Positions 43,911 to 52,612 of a stretch of 64,000 nt of DNA are shown here, piece by piece. Source of the stretch: Nocardia mangyaensis. Its GTDB lineage: Bacteria > Actinomycetota > Actinomycetes > Mycobacteriales > Mycobacteriaceae. Position 1 is the first letter of the stretch. Each line of letters starts with the position of its first letter. The position numbers and the translations under genes are program-made. A model generated the notes under the pieces. It had not been told where the DNA came from, did not search any database, and was given only the letters and a program-made list of their open reading frames with translations. The stretch lies in contig NZ_CP018082.1 of the NCBI RefSeq assembly GCF_001886715.1, positions 6,262,001-6,326,000 on the forward strand. The letters are read 5' to 3'.

Positions 43911-45407
43911 TCACAAGGCTCGCGCTCCCACAGTCGCCGCTACCTTCGCGAACGACTCGGCCGGATCAGTGTGGGCGATCGCGTGTTCGAACTGGCTGAC
44001 GGTTCCGGGCCAGGCATTGGTGACCGTGCCGTCCCCGCGCTTCCACCACGCCGTCGCCACGCCACCGCACCAGATGGTCCGCGCCAGAGCACGATCCAGC
44101 CGAGCGAGAAAGATCGCCATTGCCCGCTCGGTCACCTCCACCGGCGCACCACAGTCGGCACTGAGGGCCAGACAGCGCATGATGTATCGGGCCTGGTGTT
44201 GCTTGACCGAGGGGTTGCTGTTCGACGGCGTGAACGAGTGCGGCCCCGCGATCATGTAGAGATTCGGAAAGCCTGGTACTGCGAGTCCGTAAAAGGCGGT
44301 CGGTCGTCCTTGTCGCCGCCACTGGTCGTGCAGGTCCACCCCGGCGCGGCCCCGGATCTGCACCCCGGATAGAAACGAACGCGCGCGGAAACCCGTTGCC
44401 CACACGATGACATCCGCGCGGCGCTCGGTGCCGTCGACCGTGCGGATCCCGTCCGGGACCAGCCGGTCGATGCCCTCGGTCACCAGTTCGACGTGCGGCT
44501 GGGTCAGCGCCGGATAATATCCGCTGTCGAGCAGGATCCGTTTCTCCCCGATCCGATAGTTCGGCGTGAGTTGGGCACGTAGCTCGCGATCGTGCACCTG
44601 ACGTCGAAGGTGGGCCCGCGCAGCGAGGTCGGCCGGTCCCGCCGACCACCCCGCGCGCATGATCGGCGCGAGAACCAGGTCAGCGGCGTGGTAGAGCCCC
44701 TCCCGGTAGAGGTCGTGCAGTCCGGGCACATGCGTGAGCGCCCACCGTGACAGCGGACCGAACGACGCGGCGGGCTTGGGCAGTACCCAGGACGGGGAAC
44801 GCTGATACACGGTCACACCGGCTGCGACGCGGGCCAGCTCGGGAATCATCTGTGCCGCTGAGGAACCGGTGCCGACGACGGCGATCTGCCCGCTCAGGTC
44901 GGCGGTGTGATCCCACCGTGCGGAATGGAACGCACGGCCGCCGAAAGTCTCCGCTCCCGGCAACCGAGGAATCGCGGGTCGATGCAGTTGGCCGAGCGCC
45001 CACACGACGGCGTCGGTGCGGATCAGCTCCCCGGTGGTCGTGGTCAGTGTCCAGGTGCGGTCGGTGTCGGAGTAGTCGGCCGCGACCACGGCGGTGTCGC
45101 AGCGTAGATGCGGACGCAACCCGTTGCGGTCGGTGGCCTCCCGCATGTAGGTCAAGATCGCCTGCTGGCCCGGGTAGCGTACGCGGGCGTCTCGGTAGGG
45201 GTCGAAGGCGAAGCTGTACAGGTGGGCGGGCACGTCGCAGGAACAGCCCGGATAGGTGTTCTCCCGCCACACTCCGCCGACCTCAGTCCCTGATTCGAGG
45301 ACCAGGAAGTTTTCCACGCCAGCACGTTTCAGTTCCGCGGCCATCGTGAGCCCACCGAACCCCGCCCCGACCACGACCACGCTGTGCTTGATCATGGGTT
45401 CGGTCAT
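43911..45407 (-). CDS. Flavin-containing monooxygenase (Baeyer-Villiger-like)
   Basis: This 498-residue enzyme has two Rossmann motifs: GAGFGG (FAD, residues 13-18, 'SVVVVGAGFGGLTMAAEL') and GTGSSA (NADPH, 'IAVVGTGSSAAQMIPEL'). 'GGVWRENTYPGCSCDVPAHLYSF' is typical of cyclohexanone-monooxygenase-type proteins, and 'VIVWATGF' near 345 is the ATG motif. The strict BVMO fingerprint FxGxxxHxxxW reads FGGRAFHSARWD, which fits. It is coupled by ATGA to the upstream 3' half of the acyl-CoA oxidase gene, so the pair once formed an oxidation operon for a lipid, steroid or cyclic ketone. The transposon upstream now separates it from the original promoter. Confidence 0.9.
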   Translation of the reverse strand: MTEPMIKHSVVVVGAGFGGLTMAAELKRAGVENFLVLESGTEVGGVWRENTYPGCSCDVPAHLYSFAFDPYRDARVRYPGQQAILTYMREATDRNGLRPHLRCDTAVVAADYSDTDRTWTLTTTTGELIRTDAVVWALGQLHRPAIPRLPGAETFGGRAFHSARWDHTADLSGQIAVVGTGSSAAQMIPELARVAAGVTVYQRSPSWVLPKPAASFGPLSRWALTHVPGLHDLYREGLYHAADLVLAPIMRAGWSAGPADLAARAHLRRQVHDRELRAQLTPNYRIGEKRILLDSGYYPALTQPHVELVTEGIDRLVPDGIRTVDGTERRADVIVWATGFRARSFLSGVQIRGRAGVDLHDQWRRQGRPTAFYGLAVPGFPNLYMIAGPHSFTPSNSNPSVKQHQARYIMRCLALSADCGAPVEVTERAMAIFLARLDRALARTIWCGGVATAWWKRGDGTVTNAWPGTVSQFEHAIAHTDPAESFAKVAATVGARAL

Positions 45408-46054
45408 GGCTTCGCCTGATCGCTGACCAGGGCGATTCCGGTGGCGGCCGGTGTGCTCGACCAGCGTGCCCATTCTTGCCACCACCGCAGGTAGTCGGGG
45501 GCGGCCATCGGAGCATCGAAAACGTCCAGGTCGATGTCGAACCCGGCGACCAACTCGCTCAGGTGTGCTCCCAGGTGCTCACGATGGTGGTGCAGATCGC
45601 GGCGAACGCGTTGTGCTACTCGGGGTGGCATCCGACCATTCGCGGCGAACCAGGTACCACGGCACAGGATTCGTTCCAGCGCGTAAACAGCGGTAGCGGA
45701 TTCGAGCAGGCCACGGGCTATATCGTCTTCGGCTGTCGTCGATGCCTGCCACAACGCGGTCGCCGCGAGTCGTTCACTGGTCGCCGCGGCGAGTTCGATG
45801 GCGGCGGTGTCGCGATCGATCGTGATCCCCGCGACGGCGATGTCATCGCGGCGCCACCCGGCTGCTACGCCCTTTTCCCGATCGCCCAGCATCCGCACGT
45901 ACCAAGGCAGAATCCGGGGCGTGTGCGGGAGCGCCAAGGCAGCAGAATCACGGAAGGTGAGTTGTCCGGCTTGTTTCCACAACAGCTGAGACTCCCCTTC
46001 GGCGGGAATGATTGCTTCGGTGTTGCCGATCTTCCCCAGAATCTTGTGTCTCAT
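45404..46054 (-). pseudogene. Acyl-CoA oxidase/dehydrogenase, 3' half (severed by transposon)
   Basis: The first eight codons (MRHKILGK) come from the transposon. From 'IGNTEAIIPAEGESQLLWKQAG' onward the protein is the C-terminal domain of a large acyl-CoA oxidase/dehydrogenase. The Glu of AEGES is at the place of the family's catalytic Glu ('tAEGDNQvl'). The missing N-terminal domains lie at 58141-59372, and both junctions have the codon phase ATC-GG. The element supplies an ATG within its terminal palindrome, so a 216-residue fragment could still be made, but without FAD and substrate domains it should be inactive as an oxidase. It is coupled to the monooxygenase gene. Confidence 0.85.
46026..46031. 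repeat. Left junction core (CCGATC) of the Tn554-like element
   Basis: This is the direct repeat partner of 58141-58146. On the coding strand it is GATCGG within the acyl-CoA oxidase reading frame. It is probably the recombination crossover core. Confidence 0.8.
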
Positions 46055-46564
46055 GAGACATCTCGTGGATCACTCTGATCGTCGTCGGCGTGGGCGCGGG
46101 GCTGCACCGTTGAAACCATTTCGATGTCAGTTGGCGACCTGGGGATTCGTCATTCGTGTCAGTAGAGTTCGTCACGAGATGTCAGTAACGACCTGGTCAA
46201 GCGCCTGATCTGACGTGAGGGCGGCCAGAGCGGAAACCTCGGTCGATGCTCGAAGTTTCCCGTTCGGCGATGTTCAAATTGCCCTGCAGCAAGGCAATGT
46301 CCGCAAGCCGTCCCGACCGGAAGCGGCCGCGGGGGTGTCGCGTTCTGGAGGTCTTGACAGGTTTTCGTCATTGCGATCCCGGTAGAGCCCGCGTGGGCGA
46401 GCGGCTCGTGTGTTCGGCAGGGTTTTGTCGGCGCCGTCGAGCACGATGATGCGCGGGCCGTCTGCATATTCCACGAGGTTGCCGAGCCAACTGTCGGGAG
46501 AATTCTGGTCACGCGGGGAGGCGGCGCCCACATCGCAGCCATCACGGAATGTCGCGATCGAGGA
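46032..46564. other. Left end of the Tn554-like element: terminal repeats, no clear gene
   Basis: Sixteen nt inside the core is the perfect palindrome TGTCTCATGAGACA (46047-46060), which also contains the ATG of the truncated oxidase fragment. GACATCTCGTG (46057-46067) recurs inverted as CACGAGATGTC at 46173-46183. These are probable recombinase- or TnpC-binding sites. The remaining 380 bp hold short frames without family motifs, possibly a decayed gene. Confidence 0.6.
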
Positions 46565-47845
46565 TTACTGGGTCGCCGCCACGACCGGCGGCGGATACAT
46601 GTGGTGGATCGTCAGTGACGCCGCCAGAATGCGTGATTCGTTCGGGTCTGTCGGACTCATCCCGGTGAGTTCACCGATTCGGCTCAGCCGGTAGGTGAAG
46701 GTGTTGGGATGCACATGCAGGTATTTCGAGGCCGATTTTCGGTCGACCCCGAAACGCAGATGCGCCTCCAGCGCTTCGAGCAGGTGGGGGGCGCTGAGCA
46801 GAGGAGCGATGAGTCCGGCGAGTTGGTCGCGTGATGGGCCGGGGCGGGTGAGTTGGTATTCGAGTAGTAGATCTTGGATCCGATACAGGCCGGTGGGCCG
46901 TCCGAGAAGACGGGCGAGAGTCGCGAGCTCAGCGACTTCTTCTGCCGCGCCGGGCAGGTCAGCTCGCGCGACGGTGACCCGGTTGGCGAGGAAGACCGGC
47001 TTGCCGAACTGCTCGGCGAGATCTGCCGCCATCGCAGCGTGCAGTGCCGCGGTGCTGTTCGGGTCGGCGTCCTCTGGCAACAGCGCGATCCCGTTGGCGC
47101 CGTCGAAAGTGACCAACCCGGTTCCGTTGGTGAGCGTTTCCAGTGCTCGATGCAGGATCCTCATCCGTCGCCGCGCCAACAGATCCGCGGTCGGGCCGGG
47201 TTGGTCATCGGGCACGGTCTGGATCGCGAGGACGGTGTACTGGTCGGTCACCGGGGTGGCGGCGCGAGCAGCAAGTTCATCGGTGGGCTGGCCACGAAGC
47301 AGCGCCAGGCACAGCTCTCGGCGAGCGGCTCTTTCGGCGTTATAGATCGAGTGCTCCACATCGTTGTAGGACTCTGTCACGACGACGTTGATGTGCATCA
47401 GCAGGACAAGGGCGCGTGAGGAGATCGCGACCAGTTCGTTGATCTCGGTTGGTTGTGCGAGCGCGGCGGCCGCGGCCAGCACCGCTTGTGCGGATCCGTG
47501 GATGGCTTCGATGAGGATCGACAGCGGGAAGCGGTCCTCCGCGTGACGCTCCGCGACCGGGGCTACGAAGGTTTCGACCTCGGCTCGGGTGAGGTCGCGG
47601 TTCTCACCGAGAGCGAACAACATCGCTCGCCCGCAGGCGTAGATGGCGGGCAGTACTTCGCCGGAAAAGTGGTCGTCCGGCAGGCCTGCTGCCGGTGTCG
47701 TGGCACCCAGACCCAAAGCCAGCATCCCCTCAGCGAGCTTGGGCCAATTGGTAAGTATGCGTGCGGCGAGGGGCGGATCTGCGGTGGTCGACGGTATAGC
47801 GGCTGACATGGGTTGATTGTGACCCCAGGGCAGCCAATCGGACAA
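46565..47845 (-). CDS. PucR-type transcriptional regulator
   Basis: This 426-residue protein starts at 47845 or at ATG 47809. The C-terminal PucR helix-turn-helix is clear ('LLEALEAHLRFGVDRKSASKYLHVHPNTFTYRLSRIGELTGM'). Before it are a GGDEF-like central region ('YTVLAIQTVPDDQP') and 'LLLEYQLTRPGPSRDQLAGLI', a stretch that recurs in the second PucR protein at 49279. PucR/CdaR-like proteins usually activate catabolic genes. It is divergent from the lipase at 48054; the 12-bp palindrome between them is a likely target. Confidence 0.87.
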   Translation of the reverse strand: MSDWLPWGHNQPMSAAIPSTTADPPLAARILTNWPKLAEGMLALGLGATTPAAGLPDDHFSGEVLPAIYACGRAMLFALGENRDLTRAEVETFVAPVAERHAEDRFPLSILIEAIHGSAQAVLAAAAALAQPTEINELVAISSRALVLLMHINVVVTESYNDVEHSIYNAERAARRELCLALLRGQPTDELAARAATPVTDQYTVLAIQTVPDDQPGPTADLLARRRMRILHRALETLTNGTGLVTFDGANGIALLPEDADPNSTAALHAAMAADLAEQFGKPVFLANRVTVARADLPGAAEEVAELATLARLLGRPTGLYRIQDLLLEYQLTRPGPSRDQLAGLIAPLLSAPHLLEALEAHLRFGVDRKSASKYLHVHPNTFTYRLSRIGELTGMSPTDPNESRILAASLTIHHMYPPPVVAATQ

Positions 47846-47929
47846 CAGAGCACCGCTGGCTAATCAGACTTTGGCGTCGACTACAAGGTCGGGTCTGTCG
47901 ACTCTGGACGTCAGTGCAGTGACGGCCCA

Positions 47930-47941
47930 TACCGATCGGTA
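47930..47941. promoter_or_regulatory. Palindrome between the PucR and lipase genes
   Basis: TACCGATCGGTA is a perfect 12-bp palindrome in the divergent spacer, about 85 nt from the PucR start and 113 nt from the lipase start. It is a candidate operator. It contains CCGATC, the same hexamer as the transposon core, which may be coincidence. Confidence 0.4.
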
Positions 47942-48053
47942 CAGACTTTTCCTTGCCGCCACCACGAAGCAACATGCGTCACAGCATCACTTGATTGTGG
48001 TCCGAGTCACTTGGATCGGTGGTGCGCGGTCGATCAGATAGGAATTGTTGGAA

Positions 48054-49271
48054 ATGCTTGCAATGAAGCAGCACATGCGCCGGTCCGTTGTGGCCGCCGC
48101 GCTCATCGTGGGGGTCGCCGTCGGGCACGGACTCGCAGCCACGCCCGCCGCCGCGGAGCCCGGCGTCGCCTCGGACTTGCAGTCTCTGGCCGAGGCGGTC
48201 AGCGAGGGGCTCAAGCCCTCGTCAGACGGCAGACAACCCAAGGCGATCGTCGATTCGGGCGGTAGCTCGGGCAGCGGTTCCGGTAGTTCGGGCAGTGGAT
48301 CAGGCAGCGCGTCCGGGAGCGCCTCGGGCAGCAGTTCCGGGTATGGACACAGCACGGCCGCGGCGCCTACCGGTCAGGGCCCGGAACTGAGCGCCCCGCT
48401 GGCCGCCTTCGCTTACGGGCTGGTCAGCCCCGATGTCGCCCCTGCGGGCGCGAACAACTGGGATTGCAAGCCCAGCGCTGCCCATCCGCGCCCGGTGGTG
48501 CTGTTGCACGGCACCTGGCTCAACGCCTTCGACACCTTCAGCTACCTCTCACCGCAACTCGCGCGAGCCGGGTTCTGTGTGTTCGCCCTGAACTTCGGGC
48601 GCTCGGGTCTCATCGAGGGTGGCGGTGTCGGCGCGATTCTGCCCGGTCGTTACGGTGTCGGACCCATCGAGGAGTCCTCTGTCCAGGTCGCTGACTTCAT
48701 CGACCGGGTACGTACGACGACCGGTGCGGACAAGGTCGACATCGTGGGCCACTCCCAAGGCGGCACCGTCGCGAACCATTACCTGAAGTTCGAAGGTGGC
48801 GCGGACAAGGTCGACAAGCTGGTCACCTACGGTGCCACCCACCACGGCACCACCCTGATGGGCATCGCGACGCTCGGTCGGGCGATCAACAACCTCGGCA
48901 TCGATGTTCTCGGGTTCGGCGAACCGATCATCGGGATTGCGAACATTCAGCAGACGGTCGGGTCTCCGTTCTACGCCACGCTCAACGCGAAGGGCGACAC
49001 CGTTCCTGGTGTCGACTACACCGCGGTGGCATCGCGCTGGGACGAGGTCACCAACCCCTATGACCTTGCGTTCCTCAAAGCAGGTGAGGGCGCGACGGTC
49101 CGCAACATCACCCTGCAGGAAGGGTGCGAACAGGACCTGTCCGATCACCTGACCCTGATGTATTCACCGCGCTCGGCCTCTATCGCTCTCAACGCCCTCG
49201 ACCCCGTCAACCACCCGGCCCTGAACTGCTCGTTCAACCCGTGGTTGATCGGTGGCAGCGGAAAACTGTGA
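48054..49271 (+). CDS. Secreted lipase/esterase (Lipase_2-like alpha/beta hydrolase)
   Basis: The protein has about 405 residues. Possible ATG starts are 48054, 48063 and 48075; 48054 has AGGAA eight nt upstream. A signal peptide ('RRSVVAAALIVGVAVGHGLAATPAAA') is followed by a Ser/Gly linker (48252-48345, GSSGSG-type). The catalytic domain has 'RPVVLLHGTW' (oxyanion hole), nucleophile Ser234 in GHSQGG, 'THHGTTLMG' and the catalytic His in 'SDHLTLMYSP'. Actinobacterial relatives hydrolyse triacylglycerols or esters outside the cell. Regulation is probably by one of the two PucR proteins on either side. Confidence 0.88.
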   Translation: MLAMKQHMRRSVVAAALIVGVAVGHGLAATPAAAEPGVASDLQSLAEAVSEGLKPSSDGRQPKAIVDSGGSSGSGSGSSGSGSGSASGSASGSSSGYGHSTAAAPTGQGPELSAPLAAFAYGLVSPDVAPAGANNWDCKPSAAHPRPVVLLHGTWLNAFDTFSYLSPQLARAGFCVFALNFGRSGLIEGGGVGAILPGRYGVGPIEESSVQVADFIDRVRTTTGADKVDIVGHSQGGTVANHYLKFEGGADKVDKLVTYGATHHGTTLMGIATLGRAINNLGIDVLGFGEPIIGIANIQQTVGSPFYATLNAKGDTVPGVDYTAVASRWDEVTNPYDLAFLKAGEGATVRNITLQEGCEQDLSDHLTLMYSPRSASIALNALDPVNHPALNCSFNPWLIGGSGKL

Positions 49272-49278
49272 GTCCGCG

Positions 49279-50400
49279 ATGACCGCCGCCCATATCGAGG
49301 TCGACTCGCCGGCGCAACCCGCGCCGGCGACCGACCGGATCGCACACAAGATCCTCGAAACCATCCCCCGTCGCAGCCGACGAGGAAACGTTCTGCGCGA
49401 CGAGATCAGCGCCATCGTCGCCGACTGCCTGGCACTGGTCTCCGACACAGAGCCAACACAGCACGGCCGCCGGATCTCGCGTATTCGTCCGGCCGCCGCA
49501 CGCTGGGCGAGCATCGGTGTACCGATCGAAACAGTGCAGCAACATGTGCACGCAGGGTTCCGGCTACACCTCGACGATCTCGAAGCCTGCGGTGCGCCCT
49601 TCGACGAAGTCCATCGACTGATGGACGCGTTGAGCTCGGTGACCGCGACGGTGTCGACGATCTATATGGAGGTCGCACCGCCTCACGACGATCGCGGCGG
49701 GTACGTGGCTCACACGCTGCTCAGCGGCCGCTATACGACCAGAGCTACTCGTGAGCACGGTGCGCCACTCGATGAGCGCTACACCGTGCTCGCGGTGGCC
49801 GCCGATCGGTCCGGGCGCGGGGCGGTATCACCGTGCGAGTTCCGAGAAATGCTGTCGGCACGATTCGGGCAGCCGATGCCGGGTTTGGAGTCCCGTTTCG
49901 GCGCAACGATTCTCGTGCCGGAGTCCTTCGCCATCGAGAAGATCCGCCAGGTGGTCAAACGGACCTCACTCACCGTGGTGGGGGTGACTGTCGACCGAGA
50001 CCGGGTTCGCTGCGCCGCTGAGGAGGCACACGAACTGTTGGATGTGGCGATACGCCTGCATCACCCGCCGGGCATGTACGAGATCGAAGACCTCGCGATC
50101 GAGTATCAACTGACTCGGCCAGGGCCTGGGCGGGATCGTCTCGAGGTGTTCCTCGATCCGGTGGCCGAGTTCCCGGACTTGATCGCCACGCTGCGTGTCC
50201 ATATCAACAACGGCCTCAGCCGCAGGCTCACCGCACGCGAAACCCATATCCACATGAACACCGTCGACTACAGGCTCCGCCGGATCTACGAGCTCGTGGG
50301 ACTCGATGCGCGCAATCCCAAGCTCATCTGGCTGCTTCAAGCCGCACTGATCGTGCGCGACTACCAAGCGGTCGACCAGCCCACCAGCACGGCCGTCTAG
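49279..50400 (+). CDS. PucR-type transcriptional regulator
   Basis: The protein has 373 residues and starts at ATG 49279, seven nt after the lipase stop, so it is probably co-transcribed with it. The C-terminal PucR HTH is 'LIATLRVHINNGLSRRLTARETHIHMNTVDYRLRRIYELVGLDARNP'. The central 'IEYQLTRPGPGRDRLEVFLDP' is almost the same as in the regulator at 46565, showing that both arose from one ancestor. A region upstream with a perfect AATTGT inverted repeat (50660-50681) precedes the second lipase. Confidence 0.87.
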   Translation: MTAAHIEVDSPAQPAPATDRIAHKILETIPRRSRRGNVLRDEISAIVADCLALVSDTEPTQHGRRISRIRPAAARWASIGVPIETVQQHVHAGFRLHLDDLEACGAPFDEVHRLMDALSSVTATVSTIYMEVAPPHDDRGGYVAHTLLSGRYTTRATREHGAPLDERYTVLAVAADRSGRGAVSPCEFREMLSARFGQPMPGLESRFGATILVPESFAIEKIRQVVKRTSLTVVGVTVDRDRVRCAAEEAHELLDVAIRLHHPPGMYEIEDLAIEYQLTRPGPGRDRLEVFLDPVAEFPDLIATLRVHINNGLSRRLTARETHIHMNTVDYRLRRIYELVGLDARNPKLIWLLQAALIVRDYQAVDQPTSTAV

Positions 50401-50792
50401 TGTCCGGTCAAGAAACATCAGGGAGATAGTCCGGCGCCGGATCTTGGAACCGGTGGCGAGGTCACGGACCGGCCCGGCGGGCCGCCAACGGATGTAACCC
50501 CTGATCGAGTGCCCTGCTCGATCAGTCGGGCGGCGAGCCGAACGCCGGGCCTCCAGCGCGGTAGCGCTGCCCGTCCGGCGTTGACCGGACCCCACAAGCA
50601 GGGGCCCAGTCAACTCCGACGGCGGGACCCCTGCCCTGAGGGTGCACACGGTAGCGATCGAATTGTATTGGGAGACAATTCTTTTCACCACCACTTGTCG
50701 TTAGGTTTGGGATGTGCATGCGGCCGTTCGGCCCCGCTACCCCTCTGCCATATCGGCGCCCGGAGAACGTGGCGCGCGAAAGGACCACCAGG
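50401..50792. promoter_or_regulatory. Spacer upstream of the second lipase with an inverted repeat
   Basis: At 50660-50681, GAATTGT and ACAATTC form a 7-bp inverted repeat around 8 nt, A/T-rich within otherwise G/C-rich DNA. This is a likely operator or promoter region for the lipase at 50793. Further left, G/C-rich hairpin-prone sequence (50430-50480) could terminate the PucR transcript. Confidence 0.45.
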
Positions 50793-52106
50793 ATGAGCTC
50801 ACCCCGCGTGTCGGATGCTGCGCCCCCGACGCTCACCGACAATCCCGCCGCCCGAGCGATCCGCCCGGAAAGCGACGAGTTCTACTGCCCACCCGCGGAT
50901 TTCGCGACCCGACCGCCGGGTACGATCCTGCGCACCCGCGTCACCGAGATCGCCTTGTTCGGTCTGATCCCTCAGCGGTTGTCGGCCTGGCAACTGCTCT
51001 ACCGCACCAGCGATCTGCACCGCGCCCCCGAGGTCGCAGTCACCACGGTGCTGCTTCCGGCCGACGCCGAAGCCATCGCGCGCCCGCTGGTGTCGTTTCA
51101 ATGCGCGATCGACGGTGTCAGCTCGAACTGCTTCCCCTCCTACGCCCTACGCCGGGGCGCGCAAGCACTGGGGGCGATTCCGCAACTGGAGTTACCGGTC
51201 ATCGCCGAAGCCCTAGCCAGAGGCTGGGCGGTCTCGATCCCCGATCACGGAGGCATGGGCGGGCATTTCGGAGTCGCGCGCGAACCCGGCTATCGCGCCC
51301 TCGACGCCGCCCGCGCGGCACTGGCTTTCGAACCACTGAGCCTATCGCCCACCACCGAGGTCGGCCTGTGGGGCTATTCCGGCGGAGGGCTTGCGACCGC
51401 GTGGGCGGCAGAAGTCGCCGCGGACTACGCACCGGAACTCAACATCGTCGGCGCGGTCGCGGGCTCACCCGTCGGCGATCCCGGGGCCACCTTCGTCCGG
51501 CTCAACGGCTCCCTGATGTCAGGGTTCTCCACGGTCTGCGTCGCGGCATTGCAGCGCGCCTACCCAGAACTCGAGCAACTACTGGCCAACCACGCCAAAC
51601 CCGAATTCCACACCCTGCTCGCCGACGCCGCCTCGCGCACCACCTTGGCATTGTTGTCGCGATTCGCGGGCAAGAACCTCGACCGCTACAGCGAGTCCAG
51701 CTTCGCCGAACTGCTGGACCGGCCCGAGATGCGCGCTGTCCTCGACGACATCCGCCCCGGGGCGCAGGCGCCCTCGATGCCGGTCCTGATCATTCAAGGT
51801 GTCAACGACGAACTGATCGCCGTCCAAGATGTGGACCGCCACGTCGAGCGATACCGGCACGCCGGCGCACATGTGCACTACGTCCGCGACCGCCTGAGTA
51901 TGCACCTCGCCCTGCTCTACCTCGGCACCCCGTTGACCATGGCTTGGCTGGCCGATCGATTCGAGGGCCACACTCTGCCGCCCAGTACCACCACGACGGT
52001 GTGGTCACTCACCTGGCGCGGACCCGATGTCATGGCCCACCTACGATTCGCCGCACTATTCGTCCGGATGCTGTGCAGCAGGCCCATTTCCCAACGTCAC
52101 AAGTAA
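50793..52106 (+). CDS. Secretory-lipase-family (PF03583-like) alpha/beta hydrolase
   Basis: The 437-residue protein starts at ATG 50793, with AAAGGA eight nt upstream. It resembles the Candida LIP / actinobacterial secretory lipase family: 'DEFYCPPADFATRPPGTILRTR' at the start, nucleophile Ser196 in GYSGGG ('VGLWGYSGGGLATAWAAEV'), 'VLIIQGVNDELIAVQDVDRHV' (catalytic Asp) and a late His. No clear signal peptide is seen, unlike most relatives. It is the second, structurally distinct lipase of the transposon. Confidence 0.85.
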   Translation: MSSPRVSDAAPPTLTDNPAARAIRPESDEFYCPPADFATRPPGTILRTRVTEIALFGLIPQRLSAWQLLYRTSDLHRAPEVAVTTVLLPADAEAIARPLVSFQCAIDGVSSNCFPSYALRRGAQALGAIPQLELPVIAEALARGWAVSIPDHGGMGGHFGVAREPGYRALDAARAALAFEPLSLSPTTEVGLWGYSGGGLATAWAAEVAADYAPELNIVGAVAGSPVGDPGATFVRLNGSLMSGFSTVCVAALQRAYPELEQLLANHAKPEFHTLLADAASRTTLALLSRFAGKNLDRYSESSFAELLDRPEMRAVLDDIRPGAQAPSMPVLIIQGVNDELIAVQDVDRHVERYRHAGAHVHYVRDRLSMHLALLYLGTPLTMAWLADRFEGHTLPPSTTTTVWSLTWRGPDVMAHLRFAALFVRMLCSRPISQRHK

Positions 52107-52198
52107 GAATGACACGCTCTGGCGGGTTAGCGGACTCGTTGGCCGCCCAGCAGCCGATCCTGCCCGCTGACCGTCGGCATGACGTTTCACATCTGCGG

Positions 52199-52612
52199 TC
52201 AGCTGCTCTGGTGGAGCGGTATCACCGTCCCTTGTTCGGCCAAATGGTCGCGCAAAGCGATGTTCTCGTGGTGAAGGGTGCAGATCACGGTGGCCGCGGC
52301 GTCGAGCTGGCGTCGTAGACGGGAGTTCTCAGTTCTGGCGGTCGTGATTTCGGTGCGCAGAGCGGATAGTTCGGCGGTGTGTGTGACCGGTTCTCGGGTA
52401 GGTGTGTGCGTTTGGGCTACCGCTGTTTCCCATTCACGCAGAATCGTTTTGGCCCGGTGAAGGGTGGCGTGGCTGATCTGGGCTTCGCGTCCGAGGTTGG
52501 CTTTGGTGAGGCGGCCATCGGTGCGTTCGGATCGGCCGTTGAGCAGGCGGTGCATCGCCGAGCGCAAGGCGGTGGCGGTGCGCGCGGACACGTCGGGCTC
52601 CGGGGCGGTCAC
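52199..52612 (-). CDS. TnpC/DUF6262-like accessory protein of the transposon
   Basis: The 137-residue protein starts with GTG in a 4-nt overlap with the third integrase. The N-terminal half has a helix-turn-helix-like segment ('GRLTKANLGREAQISHATLHRAKTIL'). The C-terminal half is a coiled coil ('LSALRTEITTARTENSRLRRQLDAAATVICTLHHENIALRDHLAEQG'). Size, position and fold match Tn554 TnpC and DUF6262 proteins, which assist or orient integration. Confidence 0.82.
   Translation of the reverse strand: MTAPEPDVSARTATALRSAMHRLLNGRSERTDGRLTKANLGREAQISHATLHRAKTILREWETAVAQTHTPTREPVTHTAELSALRTEITTARTENSRLRRQLDAAATVICTLHHENIALRDHLAEQGTVIPLHQSS

Noticed and set aside
43911..44259. Rightward frames opposite the monooxygenase gene
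   Set aside because: They lie fully inside a well-supported monooxygenase gene and show no domain.
47930..47941. CCGATC within the lipase operator-like palindrome as a second transposon junction
   Set aside because: No end repeats (TTCYCCAG) or severed gene accompany it, so it is probably a chance occurrence of a hexamer.
50714..52318. 534-codon frame in another phase of the second lipase gene
   Set aside because: It is Arg/Pro/His-rich, typical of a shadow frame in G/C-rich DNA. The lipase frame has GYSGGG and the other family motifs.
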